From: Hymenopellis radicata
Lineage: Eukaryota > Basidiomycota > Agaricomycetes > Agaricales > Physalacriaceae
Direction: 5' to 3'
DNA length: 64,000 bases
NCBI GenBank assembly: GCA_015501595.1
Contig: JADNRX010000095.1
Coordinates: 62,001 to 126,000 of the forward strand
A model generated the notes under the pieces. It saw nothing but the letters and a program-made list of their open reading frames with translations, had not been told where the DNA came from and ran no database searches. The position numbers and the translations under genes are program-made. Positions 23,686 to 34,673 of this stretch are shown here, one piece after another (the stretch's first letter is position 1; each line of letters begins with the position of its first letter).

Positions 23686-26685
23686 ATGCAGAACCAGCTG
23701 AATCGCACAGAGGTACAAGCCATTACCTCGGCGCAGAGCCTGGCATCGGTGCAGACGCTGTTGAAAGCGGGTCTCGGCTGTATCGCGTTCATGAGGTACG
23801 TCCGTCTGCGCCGACGCCGGGATCCTTTTCACCGATTGTGCCAGGGAGCTGCTGCCAAACGACAACTTTTCTGAAAGCAAGTACCGGAACAAAGGCTTTA
23901 CCTTTGTCTAATGGACTGACAGGTCATTTTGTAACGTCGGACGAGACGTCGCTGTCTCAATCGTCGGAAAGCTTTTCGTCTCTGGACCTCACGCAGAAGC
24001 GAGGCTTCAACGTCAACAGTTTCAAGATTATGGTATGCGTTTCTATGTTCACCCTGTGTCCTTTTAATGGTCTTGGTAGACTATGACTCGCGGTTACACC
24101 GACGAGGCAGATCGGCTCTTAAACTACCTGGTTTGTTCGTAATTCCATTGCATACCAATAAAAGTTTCCAGGAAAACGGACTTTTTGATGCTCTGCAGAA
24201 GAGTTATCTGAAGACGTTCATATTTGCTGTATATCTGGTGTGTTACCCATCTTCCTACACGGGGGCCTCCTTCTGACCTACTACGGGATAGCAAAGATCC
24301 CAACAAGTACGAGTACGATTCTCTTTCGACAACAGCATCTGACCTGTATCAGCATCATCGAAGCCTATACCTTCAATTTCAAGGTCAGCCCTCTTATTGC
24401 TGGCTCGCGAATCTTCACACCGAGTCAGAATACGAGCCAGCCGCACTTTCAAGCGGCTGACGTTCGACAAAGATGAAATGGTACTTCATGACCCATGATT
24501 TGGATGAAGTTCCCGATAAATGGGATATCGGCTAAGGTCGACGCAGGCCACCACGCGTACGTTTCTCCCTCATCTAGGTTTCGAAGAAAAATGCTAACAT
24601 ACATTTAAGTGTCAACGTTAGCGTAACGTCTATCGCAACGTATCTTCCTTCTTCAACAGAACATGACAGTGCACCGTTCACTGGCACGACCACGAAACGC
24701 ATGGCGCCCCCGGCAGCTCTCACTCCAGCTGAAGAGGCATCCTCCGTTTGGAACAAGCTATGAAGCAGAAGGAGGACGCCGGGACGAGAAATGTAGTTTG
24801 GGAAGCAGATGCTGATGCAACATGCGATGTAGATGCCGATGGCGAGGACGAGTCCGACTTTGTACGACAAAGCGACGGCACGTATTTGTTGGTTGGATCG
24901 CATCCCTCTCAAGGAGGTGCGGCCAATTCCAGTAGGCGTCCGGAATCAAGGCGGGGACATCGAGCCTATTCCCGCGGATATGATGCAAGTCGACGGAACT
25001 GTCTATGGTGAGACAACGCAAGCTGTACCGACTTGCTTGGATGAGATGGTAGAATGTTTCTTTTCGTTATAGTTCATTCTCAAGCTTCCAATAGATGTCT
25101 ACGCAACCCATAGATGCGCCCATGATCGCCACAACGCAGCCTGCAGAGTACACATCCACACCGACGAATCGCACCAGGGGTCGTGTCGCCTCGCCTTTCC
25201 GGGACGACATGATGAATTTCTCTCCCAGACGCGACTCACGTGAACTTTCGTCTGAATTAGGCACGCCCTGTCCAACCACTCATCGTCGAGAAGAGGATGA
25301 TGACATCGACACACAAATGCTTCAGAAACTCGTTCTAAGCAATGACGCCGTCGAGGATACTATCATGTTGGGTAAGTCTCCTCGATTTCCTGGACGCTGT
25401 AGACAACTAAAACGGTGATGCAGACATGGAGACTCAAGTCATGAATCACAACTCGTCGCTACCTCCGTCGAGCATTCAGTCGTTTGGGGTAACCTGAGCC
25501 GGAGATCATCGAAGCTACACCCAAACCTGTCAAGAAGAAGAAAGTGAATGACGATGTAGTGGATTGCGAATGTGGCGATAGTACGTTGAACCTCTGACGG
25601 TTATGATGGAGTATTGATTCTGTCCCCTACACAAGGTAGAAGACGCAAGTTCTTTCTGTGAGGGAGGTTGCGAGCGATGGCATCATGTGTGGTGCGTTCC
25701 CATCGTTTCGACTGCTGATGACTGCCGGGGAAAAATATTAAATTTGGACTTGTAGGTGTATGGGGTTCGTATCAACTGTCAATCGCAGGGGGCAGTCTGG
25801 GGTCTAACAAGTGCATTGCAGATACCATTCCGCACAGGATACGAGGCTTCCTGATACGTTTATTTGCTTCGATTGTCGGCTGCGTAGAGACCCATCCTGG
25901 GCGCTGATCAAGGTTGGTCTCTACCCGACAATGCTGTCGAAGTTCAGAGACCTCGCGTCGTTCAGGTACCTAATTTTCATCCGTATTGAGAAGTCTTGCT
26001 CATTTATATTGTAGGCGCGCTATTAAGATCGCAGAGAAATGTAACCCGGAAGCGAGCGCTCAGTTTACGAAGGAAATGGGTACCTACTTCCTCTTGGCTA
26101 ATATCCCCAATCTGAGACTCCGAAGGTTGTGAGAGCAATTTAGGAAGCAACTCTTCAAACGTCTGGAACTAGAGAGTAAGGTTCTGGTGTTACGCTGTCT
26201 TCGTCTCATTAACTACGTTACAGACTTCATTGTTGAGCAAGAGTTGGTCGTCGACGACATCGGCTTCGCTGAAACTCGCGCCAGAGGCAAAGGTAAAGTC
26301 AAAGGCAAAGGAAAGCAAACGAAGGCGCGAAGGAACATGCAAAAGTCTCGCTATGTCTTCAACTACCAGATGAAACAGTCGAAGGAGTACGCGGACTACT
26401 TCAACCCCAGTCAGGATGCGGAGAGCTGCTTGTTAGGACTCAACCAGCATGTTAGTTTTTCGTCGTTACTTCTACGGAAACCGTATGCTGATGCGTGATG
26501 TACAGAACCCCGTCTCAAGACCTCCAAAAGCCGTCTTGCCTGATGTTGCTCAAGATACTCAAACTCAAGACGACTATGAAACTCAAGCTCCTGTTGATCT
26601 CAAGCGCTCTCGTGCCGACGATGGATCCAGAGCGAAGAAGAAAATCAAGGTTTCCATTGCGCCTGCTGTGGACCTAGCTGAATAA
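23686..26685 (+). pseudogene. HOP1: HOP1-like meiotic HORMA-PHD gene, damaged
   Basis: Hop1 coats meiotic chromosome axes and promotes inter-homologue recombination. ATG 23686 opens the HORMA start (SLASVQTLLKAGLGCIAFMR, ELLPNDNFSES), then KIMTMTRGYTDEADRLLNYL, ENGLFDALQKSYLKTFIFAVYL and NIIEAYTFNFK across short introns. One intron (23877-23922) seems to be GC-AG. After 24390 some 80 residues of the HORMA core usual in the family are absent. The WYFMTHDLDEVPDKWDIG block and what follows are broken by frameshifts near 24470, 24533, 24740, 24893 and 25490. Downstream is a PHD finger (CEGGCERWHHVWCMG, TFICFDCR; 25640-25900), then a basic C-terminal region ending at 26685. If the indels were assembly errors this would be a normal gene, but the missing block argues for decay. 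Confidence 0.75.
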
Positions 26686-26852
26686 CGTCTCTTCCTGGCT
26701 TGTGTCTGCTTCCTCTGTTCTTACCTAGGGTGTTGTTGCTCGCTTTCTCTTCGCTGTCTCAGATAACCATAGACTGTTGTACCCTTACGCTGAATGGAGA
26801 GGTTGATTTGCTTTTTACGGAGTACAGCGTTCATGACTACTACGCATTATTT

Positions 26853-29800
26853 TCAGACATTGGATGTAGTGTCGCTCAGTTTCGTTCGTTCGTTCGAGGA
26901 TGCAGCATGCGCTACCACATCCTCCTCGCTCTTGTCCGTACCCTTCGCCTCTTGTACACTGCCTGTTTCTGAGCCCAGCTGCGAAGGCTCTGTTCCTGCT
27001 CCAGGCGTCTCCACTTCCTCTATTGGATGGTCACGGTGGTCACGGCGGGGACCCCTCACACTGCCTGACTCTGGCTCCGATCCTAGGTTCACCGCTTCCT
27101 CTTCGTCTGGGCGGTCGGAAGCGGAAAGGCGACTACCATCCGGCTGAACTGTATCCTGGTTAGGACCGCCATAATCCAGTGAAATCTCCACTTCCTCTAT
27201 TGGATGATGAGAAGGATGGAGCTCTTGGTCACGGCGGTAGAAATCAGAAAGGAGCGTGCCATCGGAATGAACTCCAGAATAGTCATCGCTGTTCGTAATG
27301 GAGCCTGTTGGTATGAAGCCCGCGGGGAATTGGTCAGGAGAGTAGGGTGATACAAGAGGTACAAGAGGGGGATCATCGCTGTTCGGAATGGAGCCTGTTG
27401 GTATCAAGCCCGCGGGGAATTGGCCAGGATGGTAGGGTGATGTGGAATGGCGAGCGAAATGAACTGTATGATGCTCGCTACCTCGATCGTGTGGAATTAA
27501 ACCTGTTCTGATGGACCCAGCTGGTAAGTCGGTTCGATTACCGGCTACCGAAGAATGACTTGTCGAACTCTCCGAAACCGATATCTGAGATGCACGAGGA
27601 AGGAAGGAGTCGAGCTCGAGGACGAGATCACGTTTTAGGTCCGGTATGAGGCGAACTACCTTCTTCCATTCGGCCGGAATTGATGTTGACGAACGCTCCT
27701 GGAGGGTTTCAATCAGGAATACCATGGTAAGAGCGATGGGGGTCCTAATCGCGCTTGTCGAGGCCTCCTTCACAATGTCCAAAAGCTCATTCCCAACCAG
27801 CTTCTGAAATGCTACAATGACCGATGCATCCAAATCTAAGTGCTTGGATACATAATCGTTCAGAAGTTCGAGTGTTCGATGGAAGAAGTCGAACACATCA
27901 GAGCGTACTTCCGTCCGTGACGCATCCACGGCAGTCCCGCGAGCTACATAATACCGTATGATATCTGGAAAATACGCCAAAGTATGCAAAGGAAGGCGGG
28001 GAATATTATGAGCCGAGAGGAAATCCCGTCCGGAAACTTTGTACTCGTCAGCGGAGTTTACATGAACTACGCCATGCTCAAGCAGATGTTTCACGACGTC
28101 AAAGAGCATTTGGTCCAAGGGAAACGGGCCTGAAGGGAGTGTTACTCCCTGGTCCACAAGTGCCGCCGCCATATGAGCAGAAAATACAACATGGACAGCA
28201 GAGGGGATGGTGTATTCATGCTTTCGAATCCGTTTGTTCGTGGGGTTTGGTGGAAACTCCTTTCCCTTTGCTTTGTGACCTAGGTGAGCGCCGATCACGC
28301 GAGCACAATGCTCTACACCTAAAATACCTTTCACTCCGGCTAGGTAAAGCAAAGTGGCTTGTGTGAACTCTCCGCTGCAGCTACTAGAATGTATGGAACA
28401 GGTTGCCCATTCATCGAAAGCAGCTGAGATACAGTATGGCACAGTGTGATTGATTCGAACCCGCCGTTCATCCTCCAAAGCGTATTGGTGCAGGAAGTCT
28501 TCCCCTTTTGCATCCATCACCGCCTTGATCAAATGCGCATTTCCTATGCCACTTTCTGAGACCGTTGCGGCAGCGCGATTGGACACTTCTGGGCTTGGGA
28601 GGGTGAGGTTAAAGATTCGCAATGAGTGTTTGTCGTGCCCCGTTATTGCCTTGGCGAGGATGTGATAAGCGAGGATGGGAATTTCGGGGGATTCAATCTT
28701 TTCGAGGGCCCATGGAAGGCCGGAGGATAGATACGGGGATGCACCAGGCCCCGCAAGGACTGTAGCATCGCACTGGTTATTTTGCGAGGTCCATAGATGA
28801 TCAAAGGACGACCAAGAAGAAATCGACTCCACCAGCGGGGGATGAGGATATTCTTGTCGTTTATTGAGATCACTTCTACGTTGGAATATCTTGTAGCCAA
28901 TGATCGCACCAATGGTACGCAACCCGAGATTCCAGGCTTTAATCAAGAGCCATGACTGGGGAGACTTCCACGGGCATTGCGCAGGCAATGGGTCGAAGGA
29001 TCGTCGAAGTGTAACATAGATATATTGAATGAACGGCGTGATGGTGGTGGCAATGAGGAAGATGCCAACCAACGAGGTAATCACGAGAACGGGGAAACCG
29101 ACCATTCGGTCGAGGCTCCACGTAAAGCGCGCCAATCCAATGAAGAAGAGGATGACAGAGATTTCAAGGAAGGTAGAAATGGATGCTATTGTGGCTGGAA
29201 CACCATATGAAGCTAATCCTTCACGACGCATCTGCCGAATACTGAAAGCTTTCAGCGAGTCCAGATTGTTCGTCAGTGGATAGAGTCGAACCCACTGCTT
29301 ACACAGTATGCCTAATAGTGCTGCGGTCAACGCTAGTGAAAGACTGGAAAACCATAGAGCATTGACGTGGCGGGCAGTTACATAGTCTATAGGGGAATCT
29401 GGTTCCAACGGAGGAATTGTTGTGACGTTTGGGGTCGTCCCAGGATTGATGGCCTGAATCTGCTGTGATATCTGAAGTAGAACGCGGACGGCGTCGTCCG
29501 GCTTCTTCAGCTGCAGCCACGCAAATGACGCCACGGCAAAGGCGGTCACAACAGCTGAGAAGAGACCAGCCTGATATTGTATCGGCTCAGTGAACACGGT
29601 GCCAGATCTTCACAACAGAGAACTCACGAAAACTAGGAGAGTATCAATCTCCTCTGTCCATTTTCCGCAGGTCTTCTTGTCGTACTCCTTGAGTAGCTCG
29701 ATAAGCCGGTCACAGCTCTCCTCCTGGCCGGGCCCTTGAAATGTGAAGGACATATCCTCATTCAAACGATCATATCCAGCTGCAGGCTATCAAATTGTCA

Positions 29801-29956
29801 GTCAGATACGGCGTGCATTTGACCTCCAGTTACCTTCAATAACTGCGAGGTCTCGTAGCCGAAGGCAGGATCGAGAGATGTCCGATGGTATTGATACAAG
29901 TTGACAGACCAGGAAGATTGAGCCTGAGGCTGAGGCACTGGCTTCCACTTACGCAT
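26853..29956 (-). CDS. DUF6535 transmembrane protein
   Basis: Belongs to a large basidiomycete-specific family of unknown function. The core exon starts near 29579 with AGLFSAVVTAFAVASFAWLQ, which is the DUF6535 signature, and has about four membrane helices in the first 250 residues (near LSLALTAALLGILCKQW, LEISVILFFIGLARF and VGFPVLVITSLVGIFLIATT). The preceding exon encodes MSFTFQGPGQ...WTEEIDTLLVF and joins in phase. An earlier exon (about 29845-29920) joins to it with a phase-0 intron, and a possible initiator ATG is at 29956; this first exon is the least certain part. The cytosolic C-terminal part of about 600 residues is hydrophilic and ends in degenerate in-frame repeats rich in Pro, Ser and Glu (27000-27460). 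The exon of more than 900 codons has no frame break. Confidence 0.75.
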
Positions 29957-30890
29957 GCGTGACGTCTGGGATCAAAGTCAAGAACACAGAGGTGAAGAGC
30001 ACCTGGACAAGTGCAGGCAGTAGGGACAGAGTAGCACACTCTTCGTCGGGATATATCTGTATTCTAGTACTGTTAACATCTTGATGAAACAGCCCAAAGG
30101 CGATGCCAGGGCGATGCAAATGACAAGATACACGGAGTCGGAATCGGGGTCAGAGGATGCTATATATTTTAGTAACTGCTAAGTCTTCGAAGTTCGAAAG
30201 TTCATCGAGGAATGTGCGAGCTCCGCAAGTAAGCACAGGGGCCCAATATTGTTCTTGTTGATATGATAGGGTGTCGCATATCCGGGCATGCCATGTATAA
30301 TCTCGAGAAATGAGGAAAGACCGTGACAAGGACCGACTCAGGAAGTGCAATATGCTGTAGTACCGTCTTCGAGGACGTGCCTTCATGCTGTATACATCTT
30401 GATGTAACAGCCCAAACTGTGATGCAGGTGACAAGTATAGATACACGGAACTTGCGGATATGCGACTTAACAGTATTCTTCGCCGAGTTTGCCATACAGC
30501 ACGTCAGCCCGGGGTTGCCTTCGTTCCGAACGCGGTCCCAAATATGGACGAACTGAGAGGTGAATCTTTCACGACTTTTCAGCAGTCCAGCACGGAGAAA
30601 TGGTGGCGGAAATCGATAGTCGTCGTTGTTGTAAGCAAGCTTGATAACGGTAACGTGATCACCAGACACGACGCAATATTGAATAGACAAAGTAATTGAG
30701 AAACACGAACAGACAGAGCCCATCATCTGTTTCGCGACATCGTACCCAGTGATATTAGGGAAATAGAATATGATACCGCGGTCTCGTCTATCAAAAAGCG
30801 CACTGCAAGTCATAGTTTGGTATTCCATACCTAAACGATTGACCACACGAAGGAACCTTAACCCAAGCAAGCTTTCTCCACCGGCGAGTG
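29957..30890. other. Intergenic region with a duplicated 60-bp segment
   Basis: Lies between the DUF6535 start and the mitoribosomal gene stop. Segments at 30074-30135 and 30391-30450 are alike (both read CATCTTGATG-A/T-AACAGCCCAAA, then ACACGGA about 45 bp on). A minus-strand open frame of 222 codons (30202-30870) crosses the second copy. Its first codon is TTG and I recognise no domain, so I do not call it a gene; it could be a decayed membrane-protein gene. Confidence 0.4.
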
Positions 30891-32938
30891 CTATTCTAGA
30901 TCTTCGAACTCCTTTTTGAACTGATCTTTGAGGTCCTTCTTGAACCGGTTGATGTCCGCCTGCTGCTCCATCGGCAGGTCCTTCAACATCTTCTCAGCCA
31001 CCTCCTCAAGCTCAAGCTCCTCGTCAAACTCGACAATCTTGTCCATGGGGCCCACCGTCTCCGCCATCATCTCCAGAGCCTCAAACGTTGGGTCGGACAT
31101 AAGTGTCGCCAGCCTTTCTCGGTCCACCTCGCCCTTCGTGACCTCGTCGGCCTTCTTGACCTCATCGCCCTTCTTGACCTCATCGTCCTCCTCGACCTTC
31201 TTGACCTCATCGCCCTCCTTGACCTCCTCACCCTTCTTGACCTCATCGACCACCTCGACCTCATCGTCCTCGAACTCATCGACAAAGACGGCAGGGTCAG
31301 GCTCGGTCATGACCGCGAGGTAGCGCGCCGACACCTTTTCCCAGTCCAACACGCTCCAGAACTTCTGCATCCACTTTTCCTGCCCCCACACGCCGTACCC
31401 CGCGGTCAGCCACAGGTGCTCGTGCACCGGCACACAGAAGAGCGGCCAGACGGCGGCATGGTCGTCATCTACTATCTCATACTGATCCTCCTTGTTCTTG
31501 TTGTCGGCGCTGGGGCTGACGTCCGCGTTGAGTGTGGCATCGTACGGCGTCTGAGGTTTTTGCAGGAATTTTCCGAGGACGGATTTGGGGCCCTCGATTG
31601 CGCGGATGGCTGCTGAGGTGTGGAACTCTCGTGGAGCACCGAGAGGCTTGGGATCGGAGGAAGGAGGGGGGTCAGCAGGTGGCGCGCTGTCCTGAGTCCC
31701 GGATAAGGTATCGTCGACCGCTTGGAGGAGACTCGAGACCCGGTACAACCGCTCTAGTTTGAGGGGATCCATGAAGCGCAAGTTTTCCCAATTAGGCTCG
31801 ACAGGGTTCTTCCGGAATTTCTCTAGTTCGTAGACGTCGACCGGCTCGCTATCAGCAGTGACTGGCTGGTCCCTAGTCTCGACCGACGTGTTGTCAAACT
31901 CGTCATCAGATACGACTGCATCTTTCTTCATCTGCTCATCGATGTCCTCCATTCTGAGACGCCATTCGGGGTCCGCATGAACCCATGCATCGCGTTGGGC
32001 CAGCAGCCGGGGTGCTTCGTCGAACAGTTCGTCTATGTCTGGGAACTGACTCGCGACGTCCTCGGGTAACGGCTTCTCCGCGAGTAGGGACCGGAACTTT
32101 TGCACGTCAGCTGCATGGTCTTCCTCAAGACGCTGCCATTTTTCACGGCTAAGAGGTCTAGGCAGGGGGTCGGAGGGGTCGTTCATCGGGGGGCCCATAT
32201 ATCGACGCCCGCGGATGAGAGCGGAACCGCGACCAAAGGTGGGCACGACGGCAAGATGGCCGTCGCGGGTGGACACTAACCACACATGGCCGCCTGAGAA
32301 TACACCCAGAGAGGCGGCGGAGAGAGTGGATTTGAGTTGGCCGAGACTGCCATAGTCTTCCTTGATTCTGCTGAGAAGAACATGGTCCAGTTTTTCCTGG
32401 TGATTACGCGCATCACCCTCCAGTGGTTTCTACAACAAGTGTGAACTAGAATAGCGACGGCACAAGGAGGGAGCACATACCAAATTGGTCAGGAAAAAGT
32501 GGTTGTTCAGAATAAGAGTACTCCACTTGAACAGTGAGACATGATCTGGCTCTCGCACGTCCACATCCTCCGCACCGTCCTCGTCCTCCACAGCATCACG
32601 AGGCCAGACAGCCGGCACGTACGCATCAGCCTCTACCAGGGAAGCAGCCCGCGCGGCGTGCAGAACAGTGTCTACTATGCTTTTGCCCTGGTATTCGGTG
32701 CCTGTGGAAAGGTTAAGCGCGCCACGATGCGAAAAAAGGGCTCACGAAAAGTCTCGTCGTTCAACCGCTGTACTAAACCACCCTGGTAGTCAACCGCGAC
32801 GACCTCGAGGGCGCTGGGTGGTAAGAAGTCGCCCAGCCCCCCTTCAACTGGATACGGCAGCTGCAGGTGCACATTACGAACAAAAAGCGCGCCGTGTCGC
32901 GTAAAATAGCGCGGCGTCCGGGCGCATAGTCGGAGCAT
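30891..32938 (-). CDS. Mitochondrial small-subunit ribosomal protein, SOD fold (mS42/mS43)
   Basis: Homologue of the Fe/Mn superoxide dismutase-like proteins of the mitochondrial 37S subunit (yeast Rsm26 and Mrp1). ATG 32938 starts a basic presequence (MLRLCARTPRYFTRHG), then LPYPVEGGLGDFLPPSALEVVAVDYQ. A phase-1 intron near 32680-32735 leads to YQGKSIVDTVL. The SOD-like helix LNNHFFLTNL is in the next exon. The last exon has GHVWLVSTRDGHLAVVPTF and the SOD C-terminal block PLFCVPVHEHLWLTAGYGVWG. The enzyme's metal ligands are not all kept (HEHLW replaces the DxWEH motif), which agrees with a structural role. A charged insertion with repeated DEVKKG units (31120-31255) and an acidic coiled-coil-like tail end the protein. 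A telomere-like box lies 72 bp upstream. Confidence 0.82.
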
Positions 32939-33790
32939 GCCAATGGCGGAGAAAGAACTTTTCGGTTTGTTCAGGGTTTGTTTGCCAAACCCTTCTACAT
33001 CAACTCGTGTAGGGTTAGGGTTCTAATTGGCATTGGATGCTGCAGTGTGCAGAAACTTCAGCGCTTCAGCCTTAAAGCGGCGATGCTAGTGTAGTCTGTT
33101 ACATCTGGCAGTAAAGGTCGGAAGGCAAGTTGAATGATATTTCAATGAGAAGTGTCATTTGTCACTGCTGCTGCTGCAAGAGGTCGCAACAACTGAAAGG
33201 ATGATTTGGGACTGTGGAATTAAAACTGGGTGGCGGTTGGGTAACGCCCATGCTTAATGTTAATAGGGCAAGCCTGGAACCCCAAGAACCAACGACATGC
33301 TGTATAATGAATGTCAAATTACTTGACCCAATAGTAGCAGACCTTATGATGAGACTCAGAAAAAGCGAAGAAATACAGCAGTGAAAGTCCTCTTACTAGC
33401 TAGTAGCCGTGGCAGTAGAGTGCGAAGTCAAGGAACTGAGGACATTCGGGGTGATTGCTGTTACGGAGGCAGGGTAAGTAGTATGCGGATTATGTCTTGT
33501 AATTGAGCAGATTGTACTTGTGGCATATATATTGGACGACGGGTCCATACGTTTGTCATTGACTTGCGGTGTAGAGACATTCGAGAAGGAAAACCTTCAG
33601 AAAAAGCATTAATCAGTTTCAACAGATGCGAAGCAGACTATATGCGGGAGGAAATATCTCTTGGTGTTCCCAGAACCGTCGGGGGGCGGGGCGGCTCGGG
33701 GGTAATTGTTCGTGTGTACCGCAGATGGACGATTCCGCTCACCGCCTTTCGTCATCGTGCATATAGAGTGTTCCTTCACGCTGAGATCCT
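32939..33790. other. Promoter side of mitoribosomal gene, no gene seen
   Basis: Apart from the telo-box-like motif and a small hairpin near 32974-32995 (AGGGTTTG against CAAACCCT), no feature is recognised. The sequence is AT-richer than the flanking genes. Confidence 0.4.
33010..33022. promoter_or_regulatory. Telo-box-like motif upstream of mitoribosomal gene
   Basis: TAGGGTTAGGGTT lies about 72-84 bp before the start codon. TTAGGG-type boxes bind Tbf1-like factors in promoters of ribosomal protein genes of several fungi; that role here is an inference. Confidence 0.35.
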
Positions 33791-34380
33791 GGCGAGACGA
33801 TGATTTGAGAACTGGGACGAATGATCCTCCGACGCTGCTATTCCGTCGAGCTCCTCCTCGGCGTCGGCGATAACATGATACCATGCACGACATCGGGCGC
33901 GGGGCTGACGAGTCAGCATGGCGAAAGCCTGTGTAGCGCGTCAATGTCAAAGTCATCCGGAAGATGGGCACCATAGATCTTGGCGATACGATGATTTGAG
34001 AGCTGGGACATTGGTATTCCGTCGAGCTCCTCCTCGGCGTTGGCGATAACACGACATCGGGCGGGGCTGACGAGCCAGAGATATCGGAAGTCACTCAACA
34101 GACGCCGGTCCACGATAAGATGCCAGCGGTGGGATTTAAAGTCCGTGGCGAAAGCCTGTGTAGCGCGTCAGTGTCAAAGCCGGAAGATGGGCATGGCGAG
34201 ACGATGATTTGAGAACTAGAATGGACGAACATACATGATCCTCCTCCTTGACGTCGACCAGCGAGCGCGCCTTCCTGGCATATCAGAACTCGCTCAATAG
34301 ACGCCGTTCCACGAGCGATGTGAATCAAAGTCCATGTGTAGCGCGTCAATGTCGAAGTCATCCGGAAGACGCAGCCAAGA
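33791..34380. repeat. Diverged tandem repeat, three units of about 200 bp
   Basis: Units begin at 33791, 33982 and 34195 with GGCGA-G/T-ACGATGATTTGAGA. Each ends with a TGTGTAGCGCGTCA block followed by a CGGAAGA block (near 33929, 34168 and 34337). The middle CGTCGAGCTCCTCCTCGGCG segment is shared by units 1 and 2. The units differ by small indels, so no reading frame is kept through the array. On the minus strand parts can be read as protein (for example DDFDIDALHRLS), suggesting the unit once came from coding DNA. The function is unknown. Confidence 0.75.
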
Positions 34381-34673
34381 TCCTGAATCAGACGCGCTGG
34401 CCGGTATCGCACAAGGATGAATATGACAGAGAGGGCGATGGGCAGATGGACGCGGAAAGCAAAGCGCGATGCGATCATGTGGTCTTAATAACACCAATTT
34501 GGGATCCAGACAATCAGCTCGGCCATGTCGGCGTTTTCATTGAACTGGACATCTAAGGCAGAATCCGAAGGCACTGCATGTATACGACGCCCGTTCTGAC
34601 ATTCTTGCTTGATTGATGGGATAGCCCTTCACTGTCTCAGCATCCAGCATGTTCTATCTTTAACATTCAAGGT
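34381..34673. other. Spacer between tandem repeat and TIR element
   Basis: No gene or repeat was recognised here. Confidence 0.4.

Noticed and set aside
30202..30870. 222-codon minus-strand open frame
   Set aside because: It starts at a TTG, has no recognised domain and overlaps a duplicated segment; not supported as a gene.
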